DNA from: Myxococcales bacterium
GTDB taxonomy: Bacteria; Myxococcota; Myxococcia; Myxococcales; Anaeromyxobacteraceae
Reading direction: 5' to 3'
Assembly (NCBI GenBank): GCA_021779335.1
Contig: JAJYAW010000032.1
Location: forward strand, 1 to 13,680
DNA length: 13,680 bases
The notes below the pieces were generated by a model, which ran no database searches, was not told the origin of the DNA, and saw only the letters and a list, made by a program, of their open reading frames with translations. The translations under genes were made by a program, and so were the position numbers. Shown one piece after another: positions 1-5,840 of this stretch (its first letter is position 1; each line of letters begins with the position of its first letter).

Positions 1-1152
1 CGCCGCCGCCTCGGCCCGGCCCACCGTGGCCTCCGGCCCGCCGGCCGCGCGCTCGGCCCGCGAGAACGCCGCGGCGGCCTCGCCGCTGCGGCCCAGCGCC
101 AGGAGCGAGACGCCCAGCCGGATCAGGCCGAGCGGCTCCTCCATGAGCACCACCTGGAGGAACCGGCCGTCCGCCAGGAGCTGGAGGGCCCGCCGGTAGG
201 AGGCCGCGGCCGCCTCGAGCCCGGCCAGCCGGGCCGCGCTCGCCGGCGGCGAGGCGAAGGCCCGGACCTCCTCGGCCATCCCCCTCAGCACCGCGTAGTC
301 CGGGTTGGTCGCCTCGCGCCGCTCCACCTCGTCGAGCGCCTGCAGCGCCACCTCCGGCTGGCCGCGCTGCACGGCCACCATGGCCCGGATCAGGACCACC
401 CGGCGCAGCGAGCGGTGGCGCGGCTGCGAAGGCACCAGGGCCCAGGCCCGCGCCGCCACCGCCTCGGCCTCGGCCACCTCGCCCCGCTGGAAGAGCTCCT
501 GCGCCACGTAGCCGGCGGCGGTCACGTCCTCCGGCTCCTGGGCCATGCGCTTGCGCAGGAGCGCCAGGTTCCGGTCCCGCTTGGCCAGGCTCCCCTCGAG
601 CTCGCGGACGTAGCCGAGGTGGACCACGTCGGCCGGGAGCAGCTCGTGGCGGTCGCCGTGGGCGGCCGCCCAGTCGCTCACGCCCTCGTGGACGATGCCG
701 CGGTAGCGCAGGTCGGGGAGCCGGCGCAGCAGGCGCGGCAGCGAGTACGGCGCCCCGGCGCGCGCGGCGCCGCCCACCACCTCGTCGAAGGCGGCGTCGG
801 TCCGGCTGGCGTTGTGGAAGCGGAGGAAGCCCACGTCGAAGGCGGGGCGCCGCAGCGCCCGGCGGAGGACCTGCCCGGCCCCGCGCGCCAGCCGCTCGTC
901 GGCGTCCAGCACCAGGACCCAGTCGCCGTGGGCGTGCTCGATGGCCAGGTTGCGCGGCGTCGCGAAGTCGTCGTCCCAGGCGCGCTCGAGCACGGTGGCC
1001 CCGGCCTCCCGGGCGATCTCCCGGGTCCGGTCGGTCGAGCCGGTGTCCACCAGCACGACCTCGTCCACCACGCCGTCCACCGAGGCGAGGCAGCCGGGGA
1101 GCATGGGCTCCTCGTTCCTGGCGATGAGGCAGAGCGTCAGGCGGACGGCCAT
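1..1152 (-). CDS. Family 2 glycosyltransferase with C-terminal TPR-like region (3' end cut by window edge)
   Basis: Predicted to transfer a sugar from a nucleotide-sugar donor to an unknown acceptor at the cytoplasmic face of the membrane. I translated 384 codons from an ATG at 1152 with no stop, so the C-terminus lies outside the window. The N-terminus has the GT-A fold signature: LCLIARNEE at residues 7-15, VDTGSTDRT at 35-43 and a DXD-type metal/nucleotide site LDADE at 82-86 (Asp83, Asp85). GIVHEGV at about 152-158 fits the acceptor side of this family. From about residue 205 the sequence becomes Ala/Leu/Glu-rich helical repeats (for example VAQELFQRGEVAEAEAVAARA), like TPRs. A weak AGGA lies just before the start. 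The gene is 72 nt downstream of mobB on the same strand and could be a distal operon member, but nothing links it to molybdenum cofactor. Family call firm; substrate unknown. Confidence 0.88.
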   Translation of the reverse strand, partial: MAVRLTLCLIARNEEPMLPGCLASVDGVVDEVVLVDTGSTDRTREIAREAGATVLERAWDDDFATPRNLAIEHAHGDWVLVLDADERLARGAGQVLRRALRRPAFDVGFLRFHNASRTDAAFDEVVGGAARAGAPYSLPRLLRRLPDLRYRGIVHEGVSDWAAAHGDRHELLPADVVHLGYVRELEGSLAKRDRNLALLRKRMAQEPEDVTAAGYVAQELFQRGEVAEAEAVAARAWALVPSQPRHRSLRRVVLIRAMVAVQRGQPEVALQALDEVERREATNPDYAVLRGMAEEVRAFASPPASAARLAGLEAAAASYRRALQLLADGRFLQVVLMEEPLGLIRLGVSLLALGRSGEAAAAFSRAERAAGGPEATVGRAEAAA

Positions 1153-1224
1153 CCGGATCCTGTTAGCAAGGCGGATGCCCGCGCCGCCACCCAAGCGATT
1201 CCAGCCACTTGCGCGACCGCGGCG

Positions 1225-1764
1225 TCAGCGAGGTGACGGCCTCGCGCGCCGGAGCCGGAACCGGCGGACCAGGAGGTCGGCGATCCCGGCCAGGTCCCCG
1301 GCCTCGAGGTGCGGCAGGCGACGCGGCGGCGGCCCGTCCCCGACCAGCGCGAAGACCCGGCGATCGGTGGCGCAGAGGAACTCGCGGGAGACCGCCGTGC
1401 GCCGGACCTCGAGCCGCGGCAGGGGCTCGCCGCGCCAGCCCTCGGCGAGCACGAGATCGCAGGGTGGCAGGAGGGCGGCCAGCGCGCGGGCGCCGCCGCG
1501 GCGCGGCCCGAAGAGGGCCATGGCGTCCGGCCCCTGGATGGCGGCGGCGACGGCCCCGGCCCGCCGCAGCACCTCGGTGTCCTTGCCGCGCCGGTCGAAC
1601 GCGTGGGCGTGGCCGGTGTGCTTGAGGACACCCACCCGCAGGCCCCGCGCCGCCAGGACCGGCAGGAGGCGGCGCAGGAGGCGCGTCTTGCCCGCGCCGC
1701 TCGGGCCCGAGACCGCCACGATGGGGATCGGCCGCCTCCGCGGCGCCGCCCTGGCCGGCCTCAC
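1225..1764 (-). CDS. mobB: MobB, molybdopterin-guanine dinucleotide biosynthesis adaptor (GTP-binding)
   Basis: MobB is a small P-loop GTP-binding protein that assists MobA when GMP is attached to molybdopterin to make bis-MGD. The product is 179 aa, close to E. coli MobB (about 175). The Walker A loop GPSGAGKT is at residues 20-27, directly after the first beta strand (PIPIVAVS). It is followed by the family's KH-type segment and the F-D-x-x-G-K-D block: VGVLKHTGH, then AFDRRGKDTEVLRRAGA. A later LVLAEGWRGEPLPRLEV matches the 'EG(F/W)K..p.iev' motif. I chose the GTG at 1764 because it overlaps the moeA stop as GTGA, a typical coupled junction, and leaves a normal short leader before the P-loop. 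An in-frame ATG at 2058 would add about 98 Arg/Ala/Pro-rich residues read out of frame inside moeA and is rejected. No mobA is in the window. Confidence 0.93.
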   Translation of the reverse strand: MRPARAAPRRRPIPIVAVSGPSGAGKTRLLRRLLPVLAARGLRVGVLKHTGHAHAFDRRGKDTEVLRRAGAVAAAIQGPDAMALFGPRRGGARALAALLPPCDLVLAEGWRGEPLPRLEVRRTAVSREFLCATDRRVFALVGDGPPPRRLPHLEAGDLAGIADLLVRRFRLRRARPSPR

Positions 1765-2921
1765 CCGTCGCCGAGCAGCCACGCCGTCACCTCCGCCCCG
1801 GCCGGCAGGTCCCCCGCCCCGGCGCCGAGGGTGATGAGCAGGTCGGCGAGCGCCGGCCCCCGCACCTGCGCGGCGTCCCGCCCGATGGGGCTGACGCGGC
1901 CGTCCGGCTCGAGCCGGCCCCAGAGGAGCCGCGCCCTCCCGGACCTCCCGGAGACCGGCGCGGCGAGCGGCAGCCGCAGCGCCGGGCGGTGGCGCACGGC
2001 GGCGCCGCAGCGCGCCAGCAGCGCCGGCCGGCCGAAGACCTCGAAGGCCACCAGGCACGCCGAGGGGCTCCCCGGCAGCCCCAGCACCGGCTTGCCCGCG
2101 TGGTGGGCGAAGAGGAAGGGCTTGCCGGGCTTCATCGCCACGCCGTGGACCAGCACCTCGGCGCCGCAGCCCGCCAGCGCGGCGGGCACGAGGTCCCGCT
2201 CGCCGATCGAGACGCCGCCGATGGTGACCACGGCGTCGGCGCGCGCCAGCGCGGCCTGGAGCGCCGCCTGGAGCGGCCCCAGCGAATCGGGCGCGCTGGC
2301 CCGCTCCACCTCCGCGCCGAGCGCGGCGCAGAGCCCGGCCACCGCCAGGCCGTTGGAGTCGGGCGTCCGGCCGGTCACCACCTCGTCGCCGGTGGAGAGC
2401 ACCACGACCCGCGGGCGACGCACCACCTCGACCCGCTCCACCCCCACCGCCTCGAGGAGGGCGAGCTGGCGCGGGCCGAGCCGCGCCCCGGCGGCGAGGG
2501 CCTCTCCGCCAGCCGGGACGTCCTCGCCCGCCCGGCGGACGTTCTCCCCGGCCACGGCGGAGTGGCGGAAGGTGACCGTCCCCGCCCCGGCCGCCGCCGC
2601 CTCCTCACGGACGACGGCGTCGGCCCCCTCGGGCAGCGGGGCGCCGGTGAAGATGCGGACCGCATCGCCCGGCGGCAGCGGCGCGACCGGGCCACCGGCG
2701 TAGGCGGCCTGGCGGACCCGCAGCGTGACCTGCGGGCCCACCTCCGCAGCGCGGACGGCATACCCATCCATGGCCGAGCAGGTGACCGGCGGGGCGGCGC
2801 GCCGCGCCACGGCGCTGGCCGCGAGGTACCGACCCAGGGCGGCCGCGGCAGGGACGGCCTCGGTGGCGAGTGGGGCGACGGTGGCGACGAGCCGGTCCCG
2901 GACGGCGAGGAGCGTCTCCAT
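1761..2921 (-). CDS. moeA: MoeA, molybdopterin molybdenumtransferase
   Basis: MoeA inserts molybdate into adenylylated molybdopterin, the step that makes active Mo-cofactor in the cytoplasm. The product is 386 aa (E. coli MoeA 411). Family landmarks appear in order: CSAMDGYAVRA at residues 48-58 (with the conserved Asp52), FTGAPLPEGADAVVREE at 91-107, GEDVPAG at 132-138, STGDEV at 176-181, GGVSIGERD at 235-243, KPGKP at 264-268 and GLPGSPSA at 281-288, then the C-terminal beta domain. The ATG at 2921 (METLLAVRDRL) matches the usual N-terminus. The frame stays open upstream to 3242, but that extension is antisense to the regulator gene and has no MoeA similarity. No strong Shine-Dalgarno precedes the start. 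The gene is translationally coupled to mobB by a 4-nt overlap and divergent from the FNR-like regulator, with 187 nt between the starts. Confidence 0.96.
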   Translation of the reverse strand: METLLAVRDRLVATVAPLATEAVPAAAALGRYLAASAVARRAAPPVTCSAMDGYAVRAAEVGPQVTLRVRQAAYAGGPVAPLPPGDAVRIFTGAPLPEGADAVVREEAAAAGAGTVTFRHSAVAGENVRRAGEDVPAGGEALAAGARLGPRQLALLEAVGVERVEVVRRPRVVVLSTGDEVVTGRTPDSNGLAVAGLCAALGAEVERASAPDSLGPLQAALQAALARADAVVTIGGVSIGERDLVPAALAGCGAEVLVHGVAMKPGKPFLFAHHAGKPVLGLPGSPSACLVAFEVFGRPALLARCGAAVRHRPALRLPLAAPVSGRSGRARLLWGRLEPDGRVSPIGRDAAQVRGPALADLLITLGAGAGDLPAGAEVTAWLLGDG

Positions 2922-3034
2922 GAGCGACGCATCATGCCATGACCGGCGAAGGCTCCCGGCACCCGCAAGCGTTGCGCGAGTCGCCGTTTGACCGGCAGCA
3001 AGGCGCAAGGCCTGCATCGCGCACTTGCCAAACA

Positions 3035-3050
3035 CCCGTGTTTTCACGGG
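3035..3050. repeat. Inverted repeat CCCGTG-TTTT-CACGGG, candidate operator
   Basis: Six-base arms are perfectly complementary around a TTTT spacer. The core GTG-N4-CAC resembles the half-site spacing of Crp/FNR-type operators. It lies in the divergent gap, about 60 nt before the regulator's start and about 115 nt from the moeA start. It could equally be a small RNA hairpin in the regulator's leader. Symmetry is seen; function is inferred. Confidence 0.4.
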
Positions 3051-3086
3051 CCTGAGACGTGCAAGCAGACGCAGGTCAAGGCTCAA

Positions 3087-3096
3087 GCTGATCAGC
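3087..3096. repeat. Perfect 10-bp palindrome GCTGATCAGC before the regulator start
   Basis: The palindrome ends 12 nt before the GTG chosen for the FNR-like regulator. Its centre, TGATCA, shares TGAT/ATCA with FNR half-sites but lacks their 4-nt spacing. Autoregulation by steric block is possible. A 10-bp palindrome can also arise by chance, so confidence is low. Confidence 0.25.
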
Positions 3097-3108
3097 CATG
3101 GGGGATTC

Positions 3109-3765
3109 GTGCTCTCAAATTCACCCGTCACCGACTGCGCCGTCTGCTCCCTCGGGATCGCCTCCCAGGGCAAGTGCCGCCTCACGCCGGCCAGCCGCGA
3201 GTCGGGCTCCACCATCTGCGCCCAGGGCGAGCGCCCCCGCACCGTCTACTTCGTCAAGGAGGGCTTCGTGGCCCTCTCCGCGGTGAGCCCGCGGGGCGCC
3301 GAGCTCCTGCTCACGCTGCGCGGCCCCTCCTCGCTCCTCTGCACCGAGGCGCTCCAGGGCGAGGCCTCGCCGTTCGAGGTGCGCGCCCTCTCGCGCATCC
3401 GCATCTGCGGCATCGGCGGCGAGGCCCTGGCCCAGTGGGTCGGCCCGGAGCGGAGCGCCGGGCGCGTCCTGCTCGACCTCCTGCTCACCGAGTCCCGTCA
3501 CCAGCGCGACGAGGTGAACTGGCGCCAGGGCGACTGCCTCTCCCGCGTGGCCCGCTTCGCGCTGGCCCACGCCCGCTTCCTGGCCGACCGACCCAACGCG
3601 GTGCGCAAGCAGGTGGTGGCGCGGCTGCTCGGCATGCGCCCGGAGACGCTCTCCCGCTGCCTCACCAAGCTCGAGCGGGACGGGGTGGTGGACGCCTCCA
3701 GGGGCGTCAAGGTCCTGGACCATCGGCGCCTGGCGGCCATCGCCATGGAAGACGTCGCGGCCTAG
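3109..3765 (+). CDS. FNR-like Crp-family transcription regulator, probable [4Fe-4S] oxygen/redox sensor
   Basis: Crp/Fnr regulators have a sensory beta-roll, a dimer helix and a C-terminal winged HTH. This one is 218 aa from GTG 3109, a normal length. Four cysteines sit where FNR carries its cluster: Cys10, Cys13 and Cys23 near the N-terminus, and Cys100 in RIRICGIGG, which aligns with the segment holding E. coli FNR Cys122. The N-terminal spacing is C-x2-C-x9-C instead of FNR's C-x2-C-x5-C. The HTH (about residues 168-192) contains RPETLSRCL; Glu179, Ser182 and Arg183 match the E-x-x-S-R that FNR uses to read TTGAT. GGGGGA lies 3-8 nt before the GTG. A TTG at 3025 would add 28 basic residues over the palindromes and is less likely. 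It sits divergent from moeA and 104 nt before tatA, which suggests control of anaerobic molybdoenzyme functions. Family firm; cluster binding inferred. Confidence 0.88.
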   Translation: MLSNSPVTDCAVCSLGIASQGKCRLTPASRESGSTICAQGERPRTVYFVKEGFVALSAVSPRGAELLLTLRGPSSLLCTEALQGEASPFEVRALSRIRICGIGGEALAQWVGPERSAGRVLLDLLLTESRHQRDEVNWRQGDCLSRVARFALAHARFLADRPNAVRKQVVARLLGMRPETLSRCLTKLERDGVVDASRGVKVLDHRRLAAIAMEDVAA

Positions 3766-3807
3766 TCGGCGTCCCGGACAGGCCGGTCCCGGGTGGAGAC
3801 ACGCCGA
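3766..3807. repeat. Inverted repeat directly after the regulator stop, possible terminator-like hairpin
   Basis: TCGGCGT at 3766-3772, starting at the base after the TAG, is exactly complementary to ACGCCGA at 3801-3807. The 28-nt loop contains further short complementary GC segments (CCCGG and GGAC/GTCC). No T-run follows, so this is not a classic intrinsic terminator. It could slow transcription before tatA or protect the 3' end of the message. Confidence 0.3.
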
Positions 3808-3869
3808 AGGGAATGCGGTAGAGAAGCGCCCGCGTTAGCCCGTTACCTCGGGGGCGAGGAGAGCACGTC

Positions 3870-4058
3870 ATGGGTCTCAGGATGCCTGAGTTGCTGGTCA
3901 TCGGTTTCGTGCTGGTGCTGCTGTTCGGCGGCAGCAAGCTCCCGGCCCTGGGCCAAGGGCTCGGCCAGGGGATCCGCAGCTTCAAGAAGGCGCTCTCCGG
4001 CGACGACGACAAGCCGGCGGCCGAGCCCACCTCGGGCGACCAGACGCCGAAGGCGTAG
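3870..4058 (+). CDS. tatA: TatA/E-family twin-arginine translocase subunit
   Basis: TatA forms the size-adapting pore element of the Tat pathway, which exports folded, often cofactor-containing proteins. The 62-aa product has the standard layout: a short N-tail with Glu7, one transmembrane helix at about residues 7-19 (ELLVIGFVLVLLF), the hinge GGSKLP at 20-25, an amphipathic helix LGQGLGQGIRSFKKALSG at 27-44 with the signature FKK at 38-40, and a short acidic, Pro-rich tail. AGGAG at 3857-3861 lies 8 nt before the ATG, supporting this start; Met5 is an alternative. No tatB or tatC is adjacent, so this is a stand-alone or extra copy. Its position beside moeA/mobB and an FNR-like regulator fits export of molybdoenzymes, which are classic Tat substrates; that link is inference. 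Confidence 0.93.
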   Translation: MGLRMPELLVIGFVLVLLFGGSKLPALGQGLGQGIRSFKKALSGDDDKPAAEPTSGDQTPKA

Positions 4059-4266
4059 CCGGGGCGCGCAGCGCCTGCGAGGCGCGTCTCCCCCCCGGCG
4101 CACCCCTTGCGAGCTCGGGCGCCTGCAGCGCGCCCCGAGCGGGTCGCGCGCGGCCTCGCCGCCTCCGGTGGCCCCATGTTCCGCGAGCTTGGCCGGGTGC
4201 CGGTCGGAACCTTCCCCGGGCACGGTCCTTCCATGACCGGGGATCGACCAGGAGTGGAGGAGCACC
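4059..4266. other. Intergenic gap between tatA and the STAS-like gene
   Basis: This 208-nt gap has mixed codon periodicity in all frames and no convincing gene; open frames crossing it are Arg/Pro/Gly-rich and start or end inside neighbouring genes. The first 40 nt after tatA hold short GC-rich repeats (GGCGCGCAGCG and GAGGCGCG) that could fold, without a T-run. A strong ribosome binding site, GGAGG at 4256-4260, lies at its right end. No clear promoter hexamers were seen. Confidence 0.5.
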
Positions 4267-4581
4267 ATGCCACTGGAGGGCACCGCGGCGAGCGGCCCGG
4301 AGGTCAGCGTTCACCTGGCGGAGCGGTTCACCCCGCTGGAGGCCCGCGTGCTCCATGACGTGGCCTCGCGGAGCCCGGCCGGCATGACGCTGGACCTCGA
4401 CTTCCGCGACGTCCGCACGTGCCACGACGTGGCGCTCCTCCTCCTGGCGCAGGACATCCGGGCGGGGTGGGCCCAGTACACCCTGCGCGGCCTGACCAGT
4501 CACCACCTGCGGCTGCTCGGCTACCTGGGCGCCTCCCGCTCGGGGGCGAAGGGCGCCCCGGTCGATCCGAGCTTCGACTAG
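4267..4581 (+). CDS. Small STAS-like domain protein
   Basis: The 104-aa product looks like a single STAS-type (anti-sigma-antagonist-like) domain. It has a first strand with SVHLAERFTPLEARVLHDV (about residues 14-32), a central hydrophobic strand MTLDLDFRDVRTCHDVALLL (about 40-59), a helix LAQDIRAG, a strand YTLRGLT (about 71-77) and the closing helix HHLRLLGYLG. I recall this LRGLTxHxxRLLxYLG ending from small stand-alone STAS-like proteins of myxobacteria. The usual phosphorylatable Ser/Thr is not obvious: the equivalent loop reads FRDVRTCHD. The start is well set: GGAGG at 4256-4260, 6 nt before ATG 4267. No partner anti-sigma kinase or phosphatase is next to it. It is convergent with the PLD gene, 44 nt apart. 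Domain call moderate; role unknown. Confidence 0.72.
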   Translation: MPLEGTAASGPEVSVHLAERFTPLEARVLHDVASRSPAGMTLDLDFRDVRTCHDVALLLLAQDIRAGWAQYTLRGLTSHHLRLLGYLGASRSGAKGAPVDPSFD

Positions 4582-4586
4582 CTCGC

Positions 4587-4623
4587 CGGGCGCCCGCTCG
4601 CGCCGCCGCCCTACCGGGCGCCC
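4587..4623. terminator. GC-rich hairpin region in the convergent gap, possible bidirectional terminator
   Basis: The palindrome CGGGCGCCCG at 4587-4596 and a second copy of its core, CGGGCGCCC at 4615-4623, lie between two convergent stop codons (4581 and 4626). Each copy can fold on itself, or the two can pair around a loop of about 20 nt. The location suits a terminator for both strands, but there is no T-run, so an intrinsic mechanism is not proven. Confidence 0.4.
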
Positions 4624-4625
4624 CC

Positions 4626-5729
4626 TCAGCGCCGCGAGATGAAGCGACCCACCCGATCGGCCAGCCAGGTGACGGCGCGCCCGACCAGGTCGTCCCACCA
4701 CTCGGCGAGGCGCGACCCCGGGATCGCACCGCGTGGCACCGGCGCGGCCTCCGCGAGCCGCGCCTCGATCCAGCGCTCCCCCTCGGCGGCGATGGCCTGG
4801 TCCTCGACCTCCGCGAGCGCCTCGAGGTTGGCGAGGGAGAACGGGTCCAGGTTGAACGAGCCCACCAGGAGCCGGAGCCCGTCCGCCGCCGCGACCTTGG
4901 CGTGCAGCCCGACCCCGGGCCACTCGCGCACCTCGACGCCCGCCGCCAGCAGCCGGCGGTACTGGCGGCGCACGGCCGGGCGGGTCAAGGCCACGTCGCT
5001 CCTGGCCGGCAGGACGATGCGCACGCGGACGCCGCGGCGCGCCGCCGCGGTGATGGAGCGGACCATGCGCCGATCGGGCATGAAGTAGGCGTGGGCCATC
5101 AGGAGGCGCACCCGCGCGCCGCCGATGGCCTTGAGGTACCGGTGGCGAAGCCGGCGCCCGCCCCCCAGGCCGGAGAGCCAGACCCGGAAGGGCCCGGCGG
5201 GGCTGTGTCCGCGCTCGTGCCGCCCGCGCCGCAGCAGCCACTCGGCGGCCGGTCCCCTCACCTCGATGGCCAGGTCCGCCCAGCCAGTCGCTCGCGCCTC
5301 TCCCGGCACGCCGTACTCGTCGCCAACGTTGAGGCCGCCCACGAAGGCCACCTGCCCGTCGACGGCCAGCACCTTGCGGTGGTTGCGCCGCCACCGGCCA
5401 AAGAGGAGGAAGCGCATCTGGTTGAAGATCTCGACCTGGCAGCCGGCCGCCGCCAGCCGGTCGGCCACCTCGTGGGCGTGCGGCGTGGAGCCCCAGCCGT
5501 CGATGACCACCCGCACGCGGACGCCCCGCCGCGCCGCGCCGCCCAGGGCCTCGATGAAGAGCGCGCCGACCGAGTCGGCGGCGAAGGCGTAGACCTCGAG
5601 GAAGACCTCCTCCCGCGCCGCCTCGATGGCGGCCAGCATGGCCGGGAAGGCTGCCGCGCCGCCGTCGAGGAGGCGGAGCCGATCCCGCGGCCCACCTGGC
5701 CCGCCGCCGAGCCACCGGGAGCGCCCCAT
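4626..5729 (-). CDS. Phospholipase D / cardiolipin synthase-like protein with two HKD motifs
   Basis: PLD-superfamily enzymes use two HxKx4D motifs to form a phosphatidyl-enzyme intermediate; bacterial versions include cardiolipin synthases. In this 367-aa protein both motifs are intact: HRKVLAVD at residues 117-124, followed by FVGGLNVGDEY, and HAKVAAAD at 276-283, followed by LVGSFNLDPFS. The N-terminal domain has EVFLEVYAFAAD (41-52) and GVRVRVVIDGWGS (69-81). Unlike typical cardiolipin synthases it lacks two N-terminal transmembrane helices. The C-terminal segment WWDDLVGRAVTWLADRVGRF looks amphipathic and may bind the membrane; that is inference. The ATG at 5729 has no clear Shine-Dalgarno. 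It is divergent from the globin kinase (107 nt between the starts), so shared control is possible. The lipid substrate cannot be read from sequence; ClsB/ClsC-type activity is most likely. Confidence 0.88.
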   Translation of the reverse strand: MGRSRWLGGGPGGPRDRLRLLDGGAAAFPAMLAAIEAAREEVFLEVYAFAADSVGALFIEALGGAARRGVRVRVVIDGWGSTPHAHEVADRLAAAGCQVEIFNQMRFLLFGRWRRNHRKVLAVDGQVAFVGGLNVGDEYGVPGEARATGWADLAIEVRGPAAEWLLRRGRHERGHSPAGPFRVWLSGLGGGRRLRHRYLKAIGGARVRLLMAHAYFMPDRRMVRSITAAARRGVRVRIVLPARSDVALTRPAVRRQYRRLLAAGVEVREWPGVGLHAKVAAADGLRLLVGSFNLDPFSLANLEALAEVEDQAIAAEGERWIEARLAEAAPVPRGAIPGSRLAEWWDDLVGRAVTWLADRVGRFISRR

Positions 5730-5742
5730 GACGCCACGTTAT

Positions 5743-5755
5743 GGCCGGAACGGCC
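5743..5755. repeat. Inverted repeat GGCCG-GAA-CGGCC in the PLD/globin-kinase divergent gap
   Basis: Five-base arms flank a GAA centre, about 14 nt upstream of the PLD start and about 80 nt upstream of the globin-kinase start. This is where a shared operator would lie. Short GC palindromes are common at this base composition, so support is weak. Confidence 0.25.
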
Positions 5756-5826
5756 GGCACGCCAGGGCGGCGCCCGTCGCTCCGCCTCCACCTGCCGTTG
5801 ACCGCGCCCCGGGCGAGGCCTAGATC

Positions 5827-5840
5827 CCATGGGCCCATGG
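5827..5840. repeat. Perfect 14-bp palindrome over the globin-kinase start codon
   Basis: CCATGGGCCCATGG is fully self-complementary and contains two ATGs, one at 5829 in another frame and the true start at 5837. On mRNA it could pair with itself and hide the start codon, or act as a dimeric protein site. No good Shine-Dalgarno lies nearby, which makes the initiation context unusual. Confidence 0.45.

Larger units (their letters stand above)
2922..3108. promoter_or_regulatory. Divergent control region between moeA and the FNR-like regulator
   Basis: This 187-nt gap separates two divergent starts and is visibly less GC-rich than the genes beside it, especially 3020-3120. It holds two symmetric elements, CCCGTG-TTTT-CACGGG at 3035-3050 and the perfect palindrome GCTGATCAGC at 3087-3096. 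A TTGACC at 2988-2993 could be a -35 hexamer for the plus strand, but its -10 partner is poor. I see no convincing sigma-70 or sigma-54 promoter for moeA, and no exact TTGAT-N4-ATCAA FNR box. Confidence 0.5.

Noticed and set aside
3000..3024. Sigma-54-like TGGC...TGC on the minus strand upstream of moeA.
   Set aside because: The GG-to-GC spacing is 12 nt instead of 10, so it does not fit the -24/-12 rule.
3025..3108. TTG start at 3025 for the FNR-like regulator.
   Set aside because: It adds an Arg-rich stretch across the palindromic control region; GTG 3109 gives normal family length. Not fully excluded.
2922..3242. In-frame extension of MoeA by 107 residues upstream of the ATG at 2921.
   Set aside because: It is antisense to the FNR-like gene and its divergent promoter region, has no MoeA-like sequence, and MoeA already has normal length and N-terminus from 2921.
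3982..5838. Long minus-strand open frame of about 618 codons covering the PLD gene.
   Set aside because: It reads as Arg/Gly/Pro-rich sequence in another frame of the PLD gene; only the 4626-5729 frame carries HKD motifs.
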